Source: Dehalococcoidia bacterium (GTDB taxonomy: Bacteria; Chloroflexota; Dehalococcoidia; SZUA-161; SpSt-899). From it: a DNA stretch of 32,506 nucleotides. The stretch lies in NCBI GenBank assembly GCA_023271485.1, contig JALPXT010000001.1, forward strand, positions 1 through 32,506. The letters are read 5' to 3'. Within the stretch, counting starts at the first letter, position 1. Every line of letters starts with the position of its first letter. This document shows positions 1 through 8,381 of this stretch, in pieces. The translations under genes were made by a program, and so were the position numbers. The notes below the pieces were generated by a model, which saw nothing but the letters and a program-made list of their open reading frames with translations, was not told where the DNA came from and made no database searches.

Positions 1-52
1 CGCCTCCCTTCCCCAACCGTGAACCGCGAACCCCTGAACCGTGAACTCGGTT

Positions 53-1213
53 CTAAGCAGTCACCAGGTTCAGCAGCAGCAGTTTCTTTGTTTCCGCCAC
101 TATCACCTCCGCGGGCATTGTCATCCCGCCAAACACCCTTGGCCCACCGTATATCTTTGCATTGTTGTTCACCCTTGATTTGATGTCTCGGGCTAACCAT
201 CCGGTAATGTTATGCTCCGGGATTATGATGATCCTTGGACCCTCGGCTAACTCTGCGATCTCTTTCTCAGGGAATGGTCTTATTACCTTGATTTTCACCA
301 ACCCGATATCAATTCCTTCTGCTCGCATTCTTTCCATAGCAACTCTTGCTTGAGCGGCGGCGGTGCCCGATGCCATAAATAGTGTTTCGGCCTCGGGATG
401 GGTAACTTCTACGGAGCTTCCCATATATCGGGTTATGTATTTTCGGGCTCGTTCGGCAGCGGCACGCACCTCCTGTTGCCAACTGGCATGGGTATTGTAA
501 CTTATGTAGTTACTCTTCATAACGAACGGGTCCTTCATATGCCTTACGGGAACCGTCTCCATATCCATTGTCACCACTGGAGAGACTGACGGGTCATAAG
601 GGGGCAGCATCTCATCCTCGGGAGTTAGCTCAACAATCTCCCGGGTGTGGGTAACGAAGAAGCCGTCAGCGCATACACCTATCGGCAGGTGTACGTCGGG
701 CTGCTCAGCGATGATAAATGCCTGCAGGATCATATCGAAGTAATCCTGCGGGTCTTCAGCATGAAATATCAGCATCCCGGTATCGGCCAGCCAGCCAATT
801 TCAATATTGTCCGGCTGGATGGTCAGAGGCGAATTCACTCCTCGGGTCATAAAGGCACAGACTATGGGCAGCCTTTCTCCTGCCCAGCAGGGGAACATTT
901 CAAATGCTCTCAGCGTGCCCGGTCCAGAGGTTGCGGTAAATGCCCTTACTCCCCCCATTGCGGCCCCGGCCATAGCCGACATGACGTTGAATTCATCCTC
1001 GCCTCGATAATAGTCCTTTATATAACCCTGGGCATAAATATCTCCGATAATGTGAGTAGCCTCACTTTGTGGTGTAATGGGGTAGGAAATCACCATATCA
1101 ACGTTGGCCCTCTTCACGGCCTCGGCAACGGCTTCATTTCCGATCAGATACTTCTTCTCTCGAGGGGCCTCAAAGAACATATACTCGGGGCTTACTACTT
1201 TCCTGTCTGGCAT
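53..1213 (-). CDS. porA: 2-oxoacid:ferredoxin oxidoreductase alpha subunit (PorA-like)
   Basis: This 386-residue protein matches the alpha subunit of pyruvate/2-oxoacid:ferredoxin oxidoreductases, which oxidatively decarboxylate 2-oxoacids to acyl-CoA in the cytoplasm and reduce ferredoxin. The pyrimidine-side thiamine-diphosphate domain shows YPITPQS at residues 44-50 and TATSGPGT at 93-100; the C-terminal transketolase-C-like domain runs from about residue 270 to 380. Its ATG lies inside the 3' end of the upstream CODH-epsilon-like gene (19-bp overlap), so the two are translationally coupled. A beta subunit carrying the diphosphate site would be expected next, but the 52 bases left of the stop hold only repeats, so it must lie beyond the window. 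The exact substrate (pyruvate or another 2-oxoacid) cannot be decided from this subunit. Confidence 0.88.
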   Translation of the reverse strand: MPDRKVVSPEYMFFEAPREKKYLIGNEAVAEAVKRANVDMVISYPITPQSEATHIIGDIYAQGYIKDYYRGEDEFNVMSAMAGAAMGGVRAFTATSGPGTLRAFEMFPCWAGERLPIVCAFMTRGVNSPLTIQPDNIEIGWLADTGMLIFHAEDPQDYFDMILQAFIIAEQPDVHLPIGVCADGFFVTHTREIVELTPEDEMLPPYDPSVSPVVTMDMETVPVRHMKDPFVMKSNYISYNTHASWQQEVRAAAERARKYITRYMGSSVEVTHPEAETLFMASGTAAAQARVAMERMRAEGIDIGLVKIKVIRPFPEKEIAELAEGPRIIIIPEHNITGWLARDIKSRVNNNAKIYGGPRVFGGMTMPAEVIVAETKKLLLLNLVTA

Positions 1214-1815
1214 GACAACCTCCCCATTTTAACCTTTCTTATAGTCTCGGTTAGATCCATCACCTCTTCAGCATGAACATCCCTCAGGGTAAGCATGGCG
1301 TCCTCATGCCCCCTTTGGCCGCATAGAGCTATGGTGTAACAATCAGTCCCCGCCCTGACGATCTTCAAGGCCAGATTCGCAAAATGGCAATGAACACCCA
1401 CAAACACACATACATCGATATTGTTATGCCAGATGGTCAAATTAGGATGATTGGGGTTAATTTCCACTTTGGGATTGATCATGGGGTACTTGGGGCGGTA
1501 ATCCGGCATGGGTATAATCTTCATCCCCGGCACCTCGCCCACCATCTCCAGGAGTGCCGTCGCTTTTGCCACTGCCTTCTCCGACCAGGCCCATAGCACC
1601 AGGGGTCCGGGGAAAAGCGTCGGGTTCCTGGCCGAAAGCAACCTGTTGGCTATCTCTTCGCAGGCGACTTCTTCAGGAACAATATCCCCTTCGATTAGCG
1701 CCTCACCTTCGTCGGGCAGGACCACACCCATTGCCGCTGCCGACGGTGAAAGATAAGTCTCCGGCCCGGGAATCACTTTGTAACCGTTCTTGGGGAAACC
1801 TAGCAGTGTGCTCAT
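1195..1815 (-). CDS. CODH/ACS epsilon-like (CODH beta-subunit family) protein
   Basis: The 206-residue protein resembles the small CODH/ACS epsilon (CdhB) family, a Rossmann-like fold that binds beside the CO dehydrogenase catalytic subunit. The recognisable part is the stretch with NNIDVCVFVGVHCHFANLAL at about residues 130-149, matching the family's 'D-hydrophobic-GVH-aromatic' pattern. No CODH catalytic subunit is near; the gene instead overlaps the PorA-like gene, so a role as an accessory or electron-transfer subunit of that oxidoreductase is my inference. A strong promoter (-35 at 1915-1920, -10 at 1892-1897) lies upstream, making this the first gene of the transcript. The family assignment is from remembered pattern, not a search. 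Confidence 0.6.
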   Translation of the reverse strand: MSTLLGFPKNGYKVIPGPETYLSPSAAAMGVVLPDEGEALIEGDIVPEEVACEEIANRLLSARNPTLFPGPLVLWAWSEKAVAKATALLEMVGEVPGMKIIPMPDYRPKYPMINPKVEINPNHPNLTIWHNNIDVCVFVGVHCHFANLALKIVRAGTDCYTIALCGQRGHEDAMLTLRDVHAEEVMDLTETIRKVKMGRLSCQTGK

Positions 1816-1891
1816 TTGACACTCCCTTCATAACCCGGCAATTTCAGCCAGAAAAAATGGGCATCTCCTTCATCATGCCCCACCAATCTCA

Positions 1892-1920
1892 ATTATACTC
1901 GCTTTTCTTCACCTAGTCAA
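1892..1920 (-). promoter_or_regulatory. Sigma70-type promoter for the oxidoreductase pair
   Basis: On the minus strand TTGACT (1915-1920) is followed after exactly 17 bases by TATAAT (1892-1897). It overlaps the last bases of the upstream tatD gene and leaves a leader of about 70 bases before the ATG at 1815. Confidence 0.75.
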
Positions 1921-2713
1921 CCGCTGGTATAAGCGGCGCTGGGAAATGTGATAGCCCGAAGAGAGTGAGGGCGTTTTCGGTGGTCCTTTGTGCAAGAACA
2001 TCTGGCTCAACCCCCTTCAGCCTTGCTACTGCCTCCAGTACCCTGGTGACATCCGCTGGCTCGGACCGATGGGCAAACTCCGTGCCCCAGCGATAGACCA
2101 CCGGCGAGTCGGTTTCAAGCAGGAGATTCTCGCAAGGCGTTTCCCTTATGGAGCTTTGATGGTCGTTGTGATACTCGGCAGCGAGGGTTGCGGAGGCATA
2201 ATAGCCCTGGCTGATAAGATCGCGCAGGACGCTCATCGGGCCGCTGTACCAGTGGAATACCGCCCTCTCTACACCCGATTCCTGGACAAGTGTAAAGCAA
2301 TCCCGCCATGAATACCGGGAATGGATCAGCGCCGGTTTTGCGTGCCGTTTCGCGATTGCCAGCACATCCCGGAGTACCTGTTTTTGAATGTCCTTGCTTG
2401 CTTTGCTCGTAACCCTCTTATGATAGTCCAGACCTATCTCGCCAATGCCTACGGCACTTTCGATATTGTCTTCGATGAACTGAAGGTTGCGCTCGATCTC
2501 CGCCGCCGTCTCTCCCAACTCTCCAGGGTGACATCCAAGGGCTGGAAATACTATTGAATACCGCTCCGCTATTTCCAGCACCCGGTTGTTCGACTCGTAA
2601 TCCACCCCGACGGCGATTATGGCGATCAAACCGCTCTCCCGGGCTCTGGCAATGGCCGGACCGAGGTCCTCTATGTCGTCAAGGTGGGCATGAGTATCGA
2701 TCAGTGGGTACAT
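1913..2713 (-). CDS. TatD family metal-dependent hydrolase
   Basis: This 266-residue TIM-barrel hydrolase belongs to the TatD family of metal-dependent DNases/deoxyribonucleases. Metal ligands are visible in order: DTHAH (H8, H10), GEIGLDYH (E92), a His in ALIHSRY (H131), HWYSG (H154) and ETDSP (D202). The family's usual HCFSG is HWYSG here. It starts 3 bases after the stop of the PPP phosphatase gene, so the two form an operon. Substrate is unknown; TatD proteins have 3'-5' exonuclease activity in several bacteria, and a quality-control or repair role fits the nearby mutM. Confidence 0.88.
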   Translation of the reverse strand: MYPLIDTHAHLDDIEDLGPAIARARESGLIAIIAVGVDYESNNRVLEIAERYSIVFPALGCHPGELGETAAEIERNLQFIEDNIESAVGIGEIGLDYHKRVTSKASKDIQKQVLRDVLAIAKRHAKPALIHSRYSWRDCFTLVQESGVERAVFHWYSGPMSVLRDLISQGYYASATLAAEYHNDHQSSIRETPCENLLLETDSPVVYRWGTEFAHRSEPADVTRVLEAVARLKGVEPDVLAQRTTENALTLFGLSHFPAPLIPAVD

Positions 2714-2716
2714 TGC

Positions 2717-3499
2717 TCAAACGGTTTCGATCACCAGGTCGTCCACAGTTTCGACCTCTCTCTCCAGATCGGCGATGGCTATCGTTCTGGGGAGATGGTA
2801 CGCCGAGGAGGTGAATATCGTGAGACACCTGCGTCCGTACATGGCTTGCCTGGCGTTGGGTTGATGCGATCGGATGAGGACATTCTTCTCCAATCTGCTC
2901 ATCATCTCATCAAACCATCCCTGGCCGAACTGCGGCCTGCCGGTGAGCAGGTCATCGCCGAGGTATTTTCCATCCTGTTCCTGCCAGTCGCCCCAGGTTA
3001 TTTGCTGCCACCACCGGCCGCCGAATTCTATGTCATCTATATCTTCCAGACTCTCGACATCCGGCAGGGCTCCGTGCAAGGCTATGATCCCGTTTGGGGT
3101 GGATACCGCCAGCGGCATCCTGGAGAGCACTGCGGCATATCGAGCGTGCAGCTCGCCATCCAGTCCTTCCCAGAAGTCAGCCGGATGAAATGCTATGGCG
3201 CGTCGGCCTTCATGATTTCCCATTAGCAGAAACAGATTATCCGGGTGCTCCAGTTTCAGCCTCAGGAGAGAGTTCAGGTTTTCCGCCGACTTTGGCCCCC
3301 GATCCACATAGTCACCCAGGAAAACGATTTGGGTTTTCGAGTTCAAGTGTCTGGCGATGACGGCCCTGGTCGCCTCAAGATCGCCGTGCGTATCGCCGAC
3401 GAAAATAACCCGGCCGGATTCCAGTTTGATCAGGTTCCCCTCTTGCTCAAACCTCGCTTCCACCTGGTCGAGCAAGCTTCTGGTTTCCTCTCCTGTCAT
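2717..3499 (-). CDS. PPP-family serine/threonine protein phosphatase (metallophosphoesterase)
   Basis: The 260-residue protein carries the three signature blocks of the PPP phosphatases: GDTHGD (35-40), GDYVDRG (62-68) and GNHEG (94-98), followed by metal-binding histidines in ALHGALPD and IRSHQP. These coordinate the two metals that hydrolyse phosphoserine/threonine. It is cytoplasmic (no signal or membrane segment). It is probably the first gene of a two-gene unit with tatD. A hairpin repeat sits directly upstream of its ATG (3510-3530). The target protein is unknown; no Ser/Thr kinase is visible in the window. Confidence 0.85.
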   Translation of the reverse strand: MTGEETRSLLDQVEARFEQEGNLIKLESGRVIFVGDTHGDLEATRAVIARHLNSKTQIVFLGDYVDRGPKSAENLNSLLRLKLEHPDNLFLLMGNHEGRRAIAFHPADFWEGLDGELHARYAAVLSRMPLAVSTPNGIIALHGALPDVESLEDIDDIEFGGRWWQQITWGDWQEQDGKYLGDDLLTGRPQFGQGWFDEMMSRLEKNVLIRSHQPNARQAMYGRRCLTIFTSSAYHLPRTIAIADLEREVETVDDLVIETV

Positions 3500-3509
3500 G
3501 CCAAGATCA

Positions 3510-3530
3510 TCAGGGGGATTCTCCCCCTGA
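3510..3530. repeat. Hairpin repeat, copy 1 (second copy near 15.7 kb)
   Basis: TCAGGGGG (3510-3517) and CCCCCTGA (3523-3530) form a perfect 8-bp stem around a 5-base loop. A near copy, with the same ATCAT flank, occurs at 15702-15724. Both copies sit just upstream of a minus-strand start codon in the same orientation, so this is a dispersed palindromic element, not a gene-specific site. Confidence 0.65.
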
Positions 3531-3559
3531 AACCCCCTAAAAGGCGGTCAGGCCTGGGA

Positions 3560-3616
3560 TTCGTAAAGGAGCTTCGCCCCTTTACGAAGCATAGGAATTC
3601 TGAAATTCCTATGCTT
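3560..3616. repeat. Two tandem strong hairpins downstream of mutM
   Basis: A 10-bp stem pairs TTCGTAAAGG (3560-3569) with its complement at 3579-3588. A 13-bp stem pairs 3587-3599 with 3604-3616 around the loop CTGA. They lie 4 bases past the mutM stop (minus strand) and may end or stabilise that transcript. Neither has a U-tract, so a classical rho-independent terminator is not supported. Confidence 0.6.
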
Positions 3617-3620
3617 CCTG

Positions 3621-4442
3621 CTAAGCTCCATCTGGCTGACACCGGGCACAGAAATGAGTCCCCCGGCCCCGGAGCGAAACTCTCTGGATGGGAGACCCAC
3701 AGTAGAGGCAAGATTCCCCACGGCGGTGGGCGACCTGAAATTCCAGGTGTGCCTTCCCGGTTCCCCCATCGGGACGACGGTAGGTATTGACGCTCGCTCC
3801 CTTACGCTTTATCCCCCCCTGTAATACCTTTACGATTCCGCGGTGCAGCCGCTCGATTTCATCAGTTGAAAGGGCATTCGCCTTCTTTAAGGGATGGATG
3901 CGGGCGGCAAACAATGCTTCATCGGCATACATATTGCCGATGCCCGCTATGGCGTGCTGGTCGCAGAGCAGGACTTTTATCGCCACCCGGCGCGGGCTTA
4001 GAAGGTTCCCCAGGACGGCCGGCGTGAAGGAGGGCCCCAGAGGTTCAATGCCTAACTTGCCGACGACCCTGTTCTGATCCTCAGTCAGCCACATTGCCCC
4101 GAACCGCCGTTGATCGACGAAGTGTAAATCGTTGTCGCCGTCGAGCCGGAATATCGCGCTGGTGTGATTCTCCGGTCCACAGGATGCATCCCTGAGCAGC
4201 AGGACGCCGCTCATCTTGAGATGGAGAATTAAGGTCTGGCCACCGGAAAGTCGAAAGAGGAGATATTTCCCTCGACGCCATATGGCCATTATCTCCTGGC
4301 CAATGAGCCTCTGGCAGAATGCCTCCGGCGAGGGTTCATGCACCGCTTTTGGTCTGAATAGCTCCACCCCGACAAAACGACGGCCTCTTATCTGAGGAGC
4401 GACTTCGTTCTTTATGGTCTCGACTTCCGGCAGTTCGGGCAT
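3621..4442 (-). CDS. mutM: Formamidopyrimidine-DNA glycosylase
   Basis: A complete 273-residue Fpg/MutM. It excises 8-oxoguanine and formamidopyrimidines from DNA and nicks the abasic site by beta/delta-elimination. The mature catalytic N-terminus PELPEVE follows Met1 (Pro2 nucleophile, Glu3), the conserved beta-hairpin lysine is K59 in RRGKYLLF, and the C-terminal zinc finger is complete (C245, C248, C265, C268). It starts 8 bases after the DJ-1/PfpI gene stop, so both probably share the promoter at 5027-5055. Pairing with a DJ-1 type protein fits an oxidative or carbonyl damage theme. Confidence 0.95.
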   Translation of the reverse strand: MPELPEVETIKNEVAPQIRGRRFVGVELFRPKAVHEPSPEAFCQRLIGQEIMAIWRRGKYLLFRLSGGQTLILHLKMSGVLLLRDASCGPENHTSAIFRLDGDNDLHFVDQRRFGAMWLTEDQNRVVGKLGIEPLGPSFTPAVLGNLLSPRRVAIKVLLCDQHAIAGIGNMYADEALFAARIHPLKKANALSTDEIERLHRGIVKVLQGGIKRKGASVNTYRRPDGGTGKAHLEFQVAHRRGESCLYCGSPIQRVSLRGRGTHFCARCQPDGA

Positions 4443-4450
4443 TTAGTCCT

Positions 4451-4996
4451 TTACAGGTTTGCCAGGACCTCTCCATTTATTTGCTCTACCCTTGGTTTGC
4501 CCACCAACACCTCAACCAATTTCATGGAGAACTCCATTGCTGTCCCGGGTGCCTGGCTGGTTATGATCCTGCCATCAACAACAACCCTTTCATCTACGTG
4601 CTGAGCTCCACTCAGCATGTCTTTCACCGCCGGGTGGATGGTGGATTTTCTGCCTTCGAGTATGCCGGCCTTAGAGAGTACCGACGGAGCACCACATATG
4701 GCGGCGACATACTTGTTCTTGCCATGCATCTCCCGGACCAACCCCAACACCCTTTCGTCTTTCCCAAGGTTCACAAAGCCCGGATAGCCGCCAGGAAGGA
4801 CGATGACATCGAAATCACCGGCGCTTACCTTATCTATCAGCGTATCAGGTATTACCTTGACCCCGTGGGCCCCGTCGATAGCACCCTCCTTTAGCCCGGC
4901 AGTGATGACCTCCATCTCGGCTCTCCTCAGGATATCAACGATGGTGCTAAACTCTATTTCCTCAAACCCATCCACTAGCGGAACCAAAACTCTCAT
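4451..4996 (-). CDS. DJ-1/PfpI family protein
   Basis: The 181-residue protein is a DJ-1/PfpI superfamily member of the DJ-1/ThiJ type: acidic motif DGFEEIE near the N-terminus (9-15), VLPGG (66-70) and the nucleophile elbow AAICGAP with Cys101. Relatives act as glyoxalases/deglycases, chaperones or redox sensors; the exact activity cannot be read from sequence. It is preceded by AGGAGG and an excellent promoter, and is the first gene of a unit with mutM. Confidence 0.88.
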   Translation of the reverse strand: MRVLVPLVDGFEEIEFSTIVDILRRAEMEVITAGLKEGAIDGAHGVKVIPDTLIDKVSAGDFDVIVLPGGYPGFVNLGKDERVLGLVREMHGKNKYVAAICGAPSVLSKAGILEGRKSTIHPAVKDMLSGAQHVDERVVVDGRIITSQAPGTAMEFSMKLVEVLVGKPRVEQINGEVLANL

Positions 4997-5026
4997 TTCA
5001 ACCTCCTTTTTGGGATTTCTGAGTTT

Positions 5027-5055
5027 AGTATACCGATAGGGCTGAGCTGTGTCAA
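5027..5055 (-). promoter_or_regulatory. Sigma70-type promoter for the DJ-1/mutM unit
   Basis: Minus-strand TTGACA (5050-5055) and TATACT (5027-5032) are spaced by exactly 17 bases, upstream of an AGGAGG ribosome site and the ATG at 4996. Confidence 0.75.
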
Positions 5056-5283
5056 TTATGCGCGCTCAGCCGCGGCGCCTTTTCCCCCGGCATCTGAGGA
5101 TGCCGACTCCTCGGATGCCTTGTCTTCTTGAAACTGTTCAACTACCCTATGTCACCCTGAGCCTGAACGCAGTGAGGGAGAAGGGTCTCCGAGGTTCTTC
5201 CCGGAGCCGTCTCAAAAGAAATGAGATTCTTCGCTTCGCTCAGAATGACAAAAGCGAAGGACCAGAATGACAGAAGCGAAGGG
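5056..5283. repeat. Intergenic stretch with a dispersed AATGAC/GCGAAG repeat
   Basis: No gene is supported here. The stretch contains a GCATC/GATGC palindrome (5090-5105), then a segment of the type GTCACCCTGAGCCTGAACGC (from 5152) followed by GAGATTCTTCGCTTCGCTCA (from 5224) and two AGAATGAC copies (5242, 5265). This motif class is familiar to me as a scattered intergenic repeat in many bacterial genomes, including Chloroflexota. The short open frames across it are not convincing proteins. Confidence 0.5.
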
Positions 5284-7664
5284 TTACCTTCTCTTTTTTT
5301 GGCTCTCATGCCGCAGCGGCATAAGGCGCTCAGCCAGTATATTGACCGTCCCACTCGACTTCTGGACTATGCCCTCCACGACCAGCAAGGGCTCCATGCG
5401 AGCTACCCGGCGATACCTTTCGTAGACCTTTGGCCTCACCACTATGTTAATCAGACCATGCTCGTCTTCGAGGGTAAGGAATAGATGGCCCTTGGCCGTC
5501 GCCGGTTTTTGGCGGCAGACCACGTAGCCAGCGGTGCGAACACGGGTATTGGAGAACAGGCTTTCAATTTCTTGGCTGCTAAGGATGCCATCATTAGCGC
5601 TCCGCAACAGTTGCATCGGATGATAGCGACATGATAACTCATAATCTTCGTCCAGGCTGCTTCACCAACACCCTTAACATACTTGAAGCCGAGCCTGATC
5701 TTCCCATCTTCTATGGTGCAGCGGTCTTCGCTCTTATTTACATCCACCGGCAGCATCTGTATCCCGTGACGCCGGGCATCGTTCACTATAACCTCCGGGG
5801 AGTAGAAGCCCATGGGCTGGTTGTTAAGGAGAGCGCAGTAGAACCTTTGTTTGCCCATCGCCCGGCGGAGTTGCTCCGCCTCGGCTGGACTAAAACCGGC
5901 GATCTCCACCGCTATCCTTAATACCTGCTCCTGAAAGAGGATAACCCCCATTGTTTCCTCCAGGATGGGTTGAAGCCTGGGGTGCAGATAGGTTACCTTC
6001 TCCAGTCCTTGCCTCCGCCGGAGATAGGGGTGAACCATATTGCCCTGCAGTGGCCCCGGCCGCACGATAGCCACCTCGATTATGAGGTCCTCAAGAGAGC
6101 GCGGCTTTGATTTGGGCAACATCTGCATCTGGGCCCTGCTTTCCACCTGGAAGACGCCGATGGTATCAGCGCGGCAAATCATATCGTAGACCTGCGGGTC
6201 ATTTAACGGTATCTTGTCCAGATTGAGGTCAATACCTCGGTGCCTCTCGATTAGCTCCCGGGCCTCTTGAATGAGCGACAACATCCTCAATCCAAGGAGG
6301 TCGATCTTGATCAGTCCTACATCCTCGATATCATCCTTATTCCACTGGGTTACCACCCTGCCCTGAGCTGCCGCCGGCTCCAGAGGGACGATATCAATCA
6401 GTGGACAGGAACTCACCAGCATGCCGCCAACGTGAATGGATAGGTGCCTGGGGAAGTCGGCAACCTGTTCGCAGAGCGCAAGGAACATCTGCCAGGCAGG
6501 GCTTTCAACGCTATCCTTGAATTCACTGATTCTAAGCATCTCATCCCTCAGGTTTGCTGCGGAATAGGTATCGAGGGATTTCGCCAGCCGGTGGATTACG
6601 TGTTGGGGCATGTCTAATGATTTACCCACATCCCTTACGGCCTTCCGGGCCTGGAAGGTAACCACATTACACACCATAGCGGTATGCTCCTCGCCGTATT
6701 TGCGGTAAACATACTGGATAAGCGCCTCCCGGTGATTGGTGGAGATGTCGATATCGATATCAGGGGTGCCCTGCATCTCCTCGTTGAGGAAACGCTCGAA
6801 GAGGAGGTTGTGCCTTAAGGGGTCAACCCTGGTTATTCCCAGGAGATAGGCGACGATGGAATTGGCAGCCGATCCTCTGCCCTGAGCCGGTATGCCGTTC
6901 TGCCTGGCATGGTGCATAATGTCCCAAACGATAAGAAAATATCCGGCCAGGTTCATCCTCTGGATTACCCCCAGCTCGTGCTCAAGTTGCTCTATCACCT
7001 GCTCACCAACCGGCTCATATCTTTCCTCGGCGCCCTGGCGGCAGAGTTCCCTCAGGTAGCTCATTGAGGTTTCGCCCGATGGCACAGGGAAATCGGGGAA
7101 GCGGTACTCCTCGAGGTTGAGGTCGACATGGCATCTCTCGGCAATTACCAGCGAGTTAGAAACCGCCTCCGGATAACGGCTAAAGAGGAAGGTCATCTCG
7201 TCTTGAAGCCGGTATCCCTCAGGCGTGGCATAATGGACGTTATTGGTGGCCACGTAGCCAATCCCTGCTTGTCTGGCGATATTGACGAGCTTATCGCAGA
7301 GCCGAGCCTCACCGGGAAGAAGGTGTCTTTGGAGTTCAATCCAGAAGTTATCCCCTCCAAATAGGGCCCTATATCTTTGGGCCGCCCTCGAGGCCTCGTC
7401 CAGCTTATTCTGCAGGAGATATGTGGCCACCTCGCTCTTCCGGCATCCGGAGAGACAGATGAGGCCTTTGCTGTGACTGGATAACGTCTCCCAGTCCAGT
7501 GAGGTCCTGGTTTTCTTTGAGTGGCTGATGAGGCGGCAGAGGTTAGAATAGCCAGCCTTGTCCTCGGCAAAAAGGGTTATATGATACCCTCCATCCAGGG
7601 CCACCTCAACGCCGATAATTGGCTTTATCCCCTGCTCCCAGGCCGCTTTATAGAACCGAACTAG
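5284..7664 (-). pseudogene. dnaE2: dnaE2-type error-prone DNA polymerase, multiply deleted remnant
   Basis: This is a broken relative of DnaE2/ImuC, the alpha-type polymerase of the SOS mutasome. The main frame (to 5451) holds part of the PHP domain, from about LVRFYKAAWEQGIKPIIGVE, then the polymerase core with GRGSAANSIVAYLLG, PDIDIDIS and the typical LLNNQPMGFYSPEV. Against the family pattern three parts are missing. The first third of the PHP domain is gone and the 5' end joins an imuB stub out of frame near 7660. An in-frame loss of roughly 60-70 residues lies between RRAMGKQR and FYCALLNNQ, near 5845. A loss plus frameshift near 5630-5650 follows GVGEA, after which the OB-fold domain continues in another frame (5284-5616). 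It cannot encode a normal polymerase. Confidence 0.85.
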
Positions 7665-7846
7665 GCCCGGCGTAGAGGCATCCCTGGTTCAACCCCGCAG
7701 GCGGCTGCCTCGGGCGAGGCATCGTAAACCGGCTTTGACTCGAATGACGAGCCGCCGATGACTAACGGCCGCCGGCCCAGTTGAGGGTCGTGAGTCACCG
7801 CTGCCTGAACAGCGAAATTGTGGATCAGAACACAGGCAACCCTCAT
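7661..7846 (-). pseudogene. imuB: imuB-like Y-family polymerase stub
   Basis: This 61-residue frame is the N-terminal tip of a Y-family (ImuB/DinB-like) protein: a short beta strand, then RPLVIGG, and the family's 'SPEAAACGVEPGMPLRRA' turn (usually SyeARayGVrsGMPl.eA). The stop comes right after this motif because the sequence switches to dnaE2 homology out of frame. A normal ImuB has about 350-500 residues. It starts 10 bases after the lexA stop, which preserves the lexA-imuB-dnaE2 order of mutasome operons. Inference: one deletion removed most of imuB and the start of dnaE2. Confidence 0.75.
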
Positions 7847-7856
7847 CTACTCCCCC

Positions 7857-8363
7857 TTACAGCTTCCTTAAGACTCCAATCACCCTACCTTGAATCTCGA
7901 TATTCTCCGGGAGGTGATAGATCGGCGACATCATCCTGTTTGCCGGCCTGAGGCAAACCCTTCCCTGTTCACGGTAGAGTCTCTTCAGGGTCACCTCCTG
8001 CTCATCCCTCAGCCATACAGCAGCCATCTCGCCGTCATCAACTGTGCTTACCTGCTGCATCAACACTACGTCCCCATCATCGATAAGCGCATCGATCATG
8101 GAGGTGCCTTTTACCTTGAGGGCGTAAACACCCTCTTTACCCTGGATCATATCCTGGGGTAGTTCGAGCGTCTCTTCAGGGGCAGCAGCCCAGGTATCGG
8201 CAATTGGCACCGGTATCGGTGCGCCGGCGGCGATTGTTCCCAGTAAAGGGACATCAATAGTAACCGGCCGTTCCTCTTCAGCAAGGCGTATACTCCGGAA
8301 CACCTGAGGATCACGGTAGATATAGCCCTGCTTTTCCAGCATGTTCAGGTGGTGCTGAACCAC
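7857..8363 (-). pseudogene. lexA: LexA repressor lacking its N-terminal DNA-binding region
   Basis: The 168-residue frame holds a complete LexA/UmuD-type serine-lysine peptidase domain: cleavage pair Ala46-Gly47 in GTIAAGAPI, nucleophile Ser88 in KGTSMIDALI, and Lys127 in EVTLKRLY. LexA normally has about 200-230 residues with an N-terminal winged helix. Here only the end of that helix-turn-helix remains (TPSVVQHHLNMLEKQGYI, starting upstream of the listed start at about 8375). Homology stops at the IS630-family element at 8381; the missing part is not on its other side. The peptidase domain may still be made, but DNA recognition and the native promoter are lost. Confidence 0.85.
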
Positions 8364-8381
8364 TGATGGCGTTAGTAACTA

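Noticed and set aside
5049..5484. Plus-strand open frames of 73 and 87 residues
   Set aside because: They are made of the dispersed AATGAC/GCGAAG repeat and the reverse of the dnaE2 remnant.
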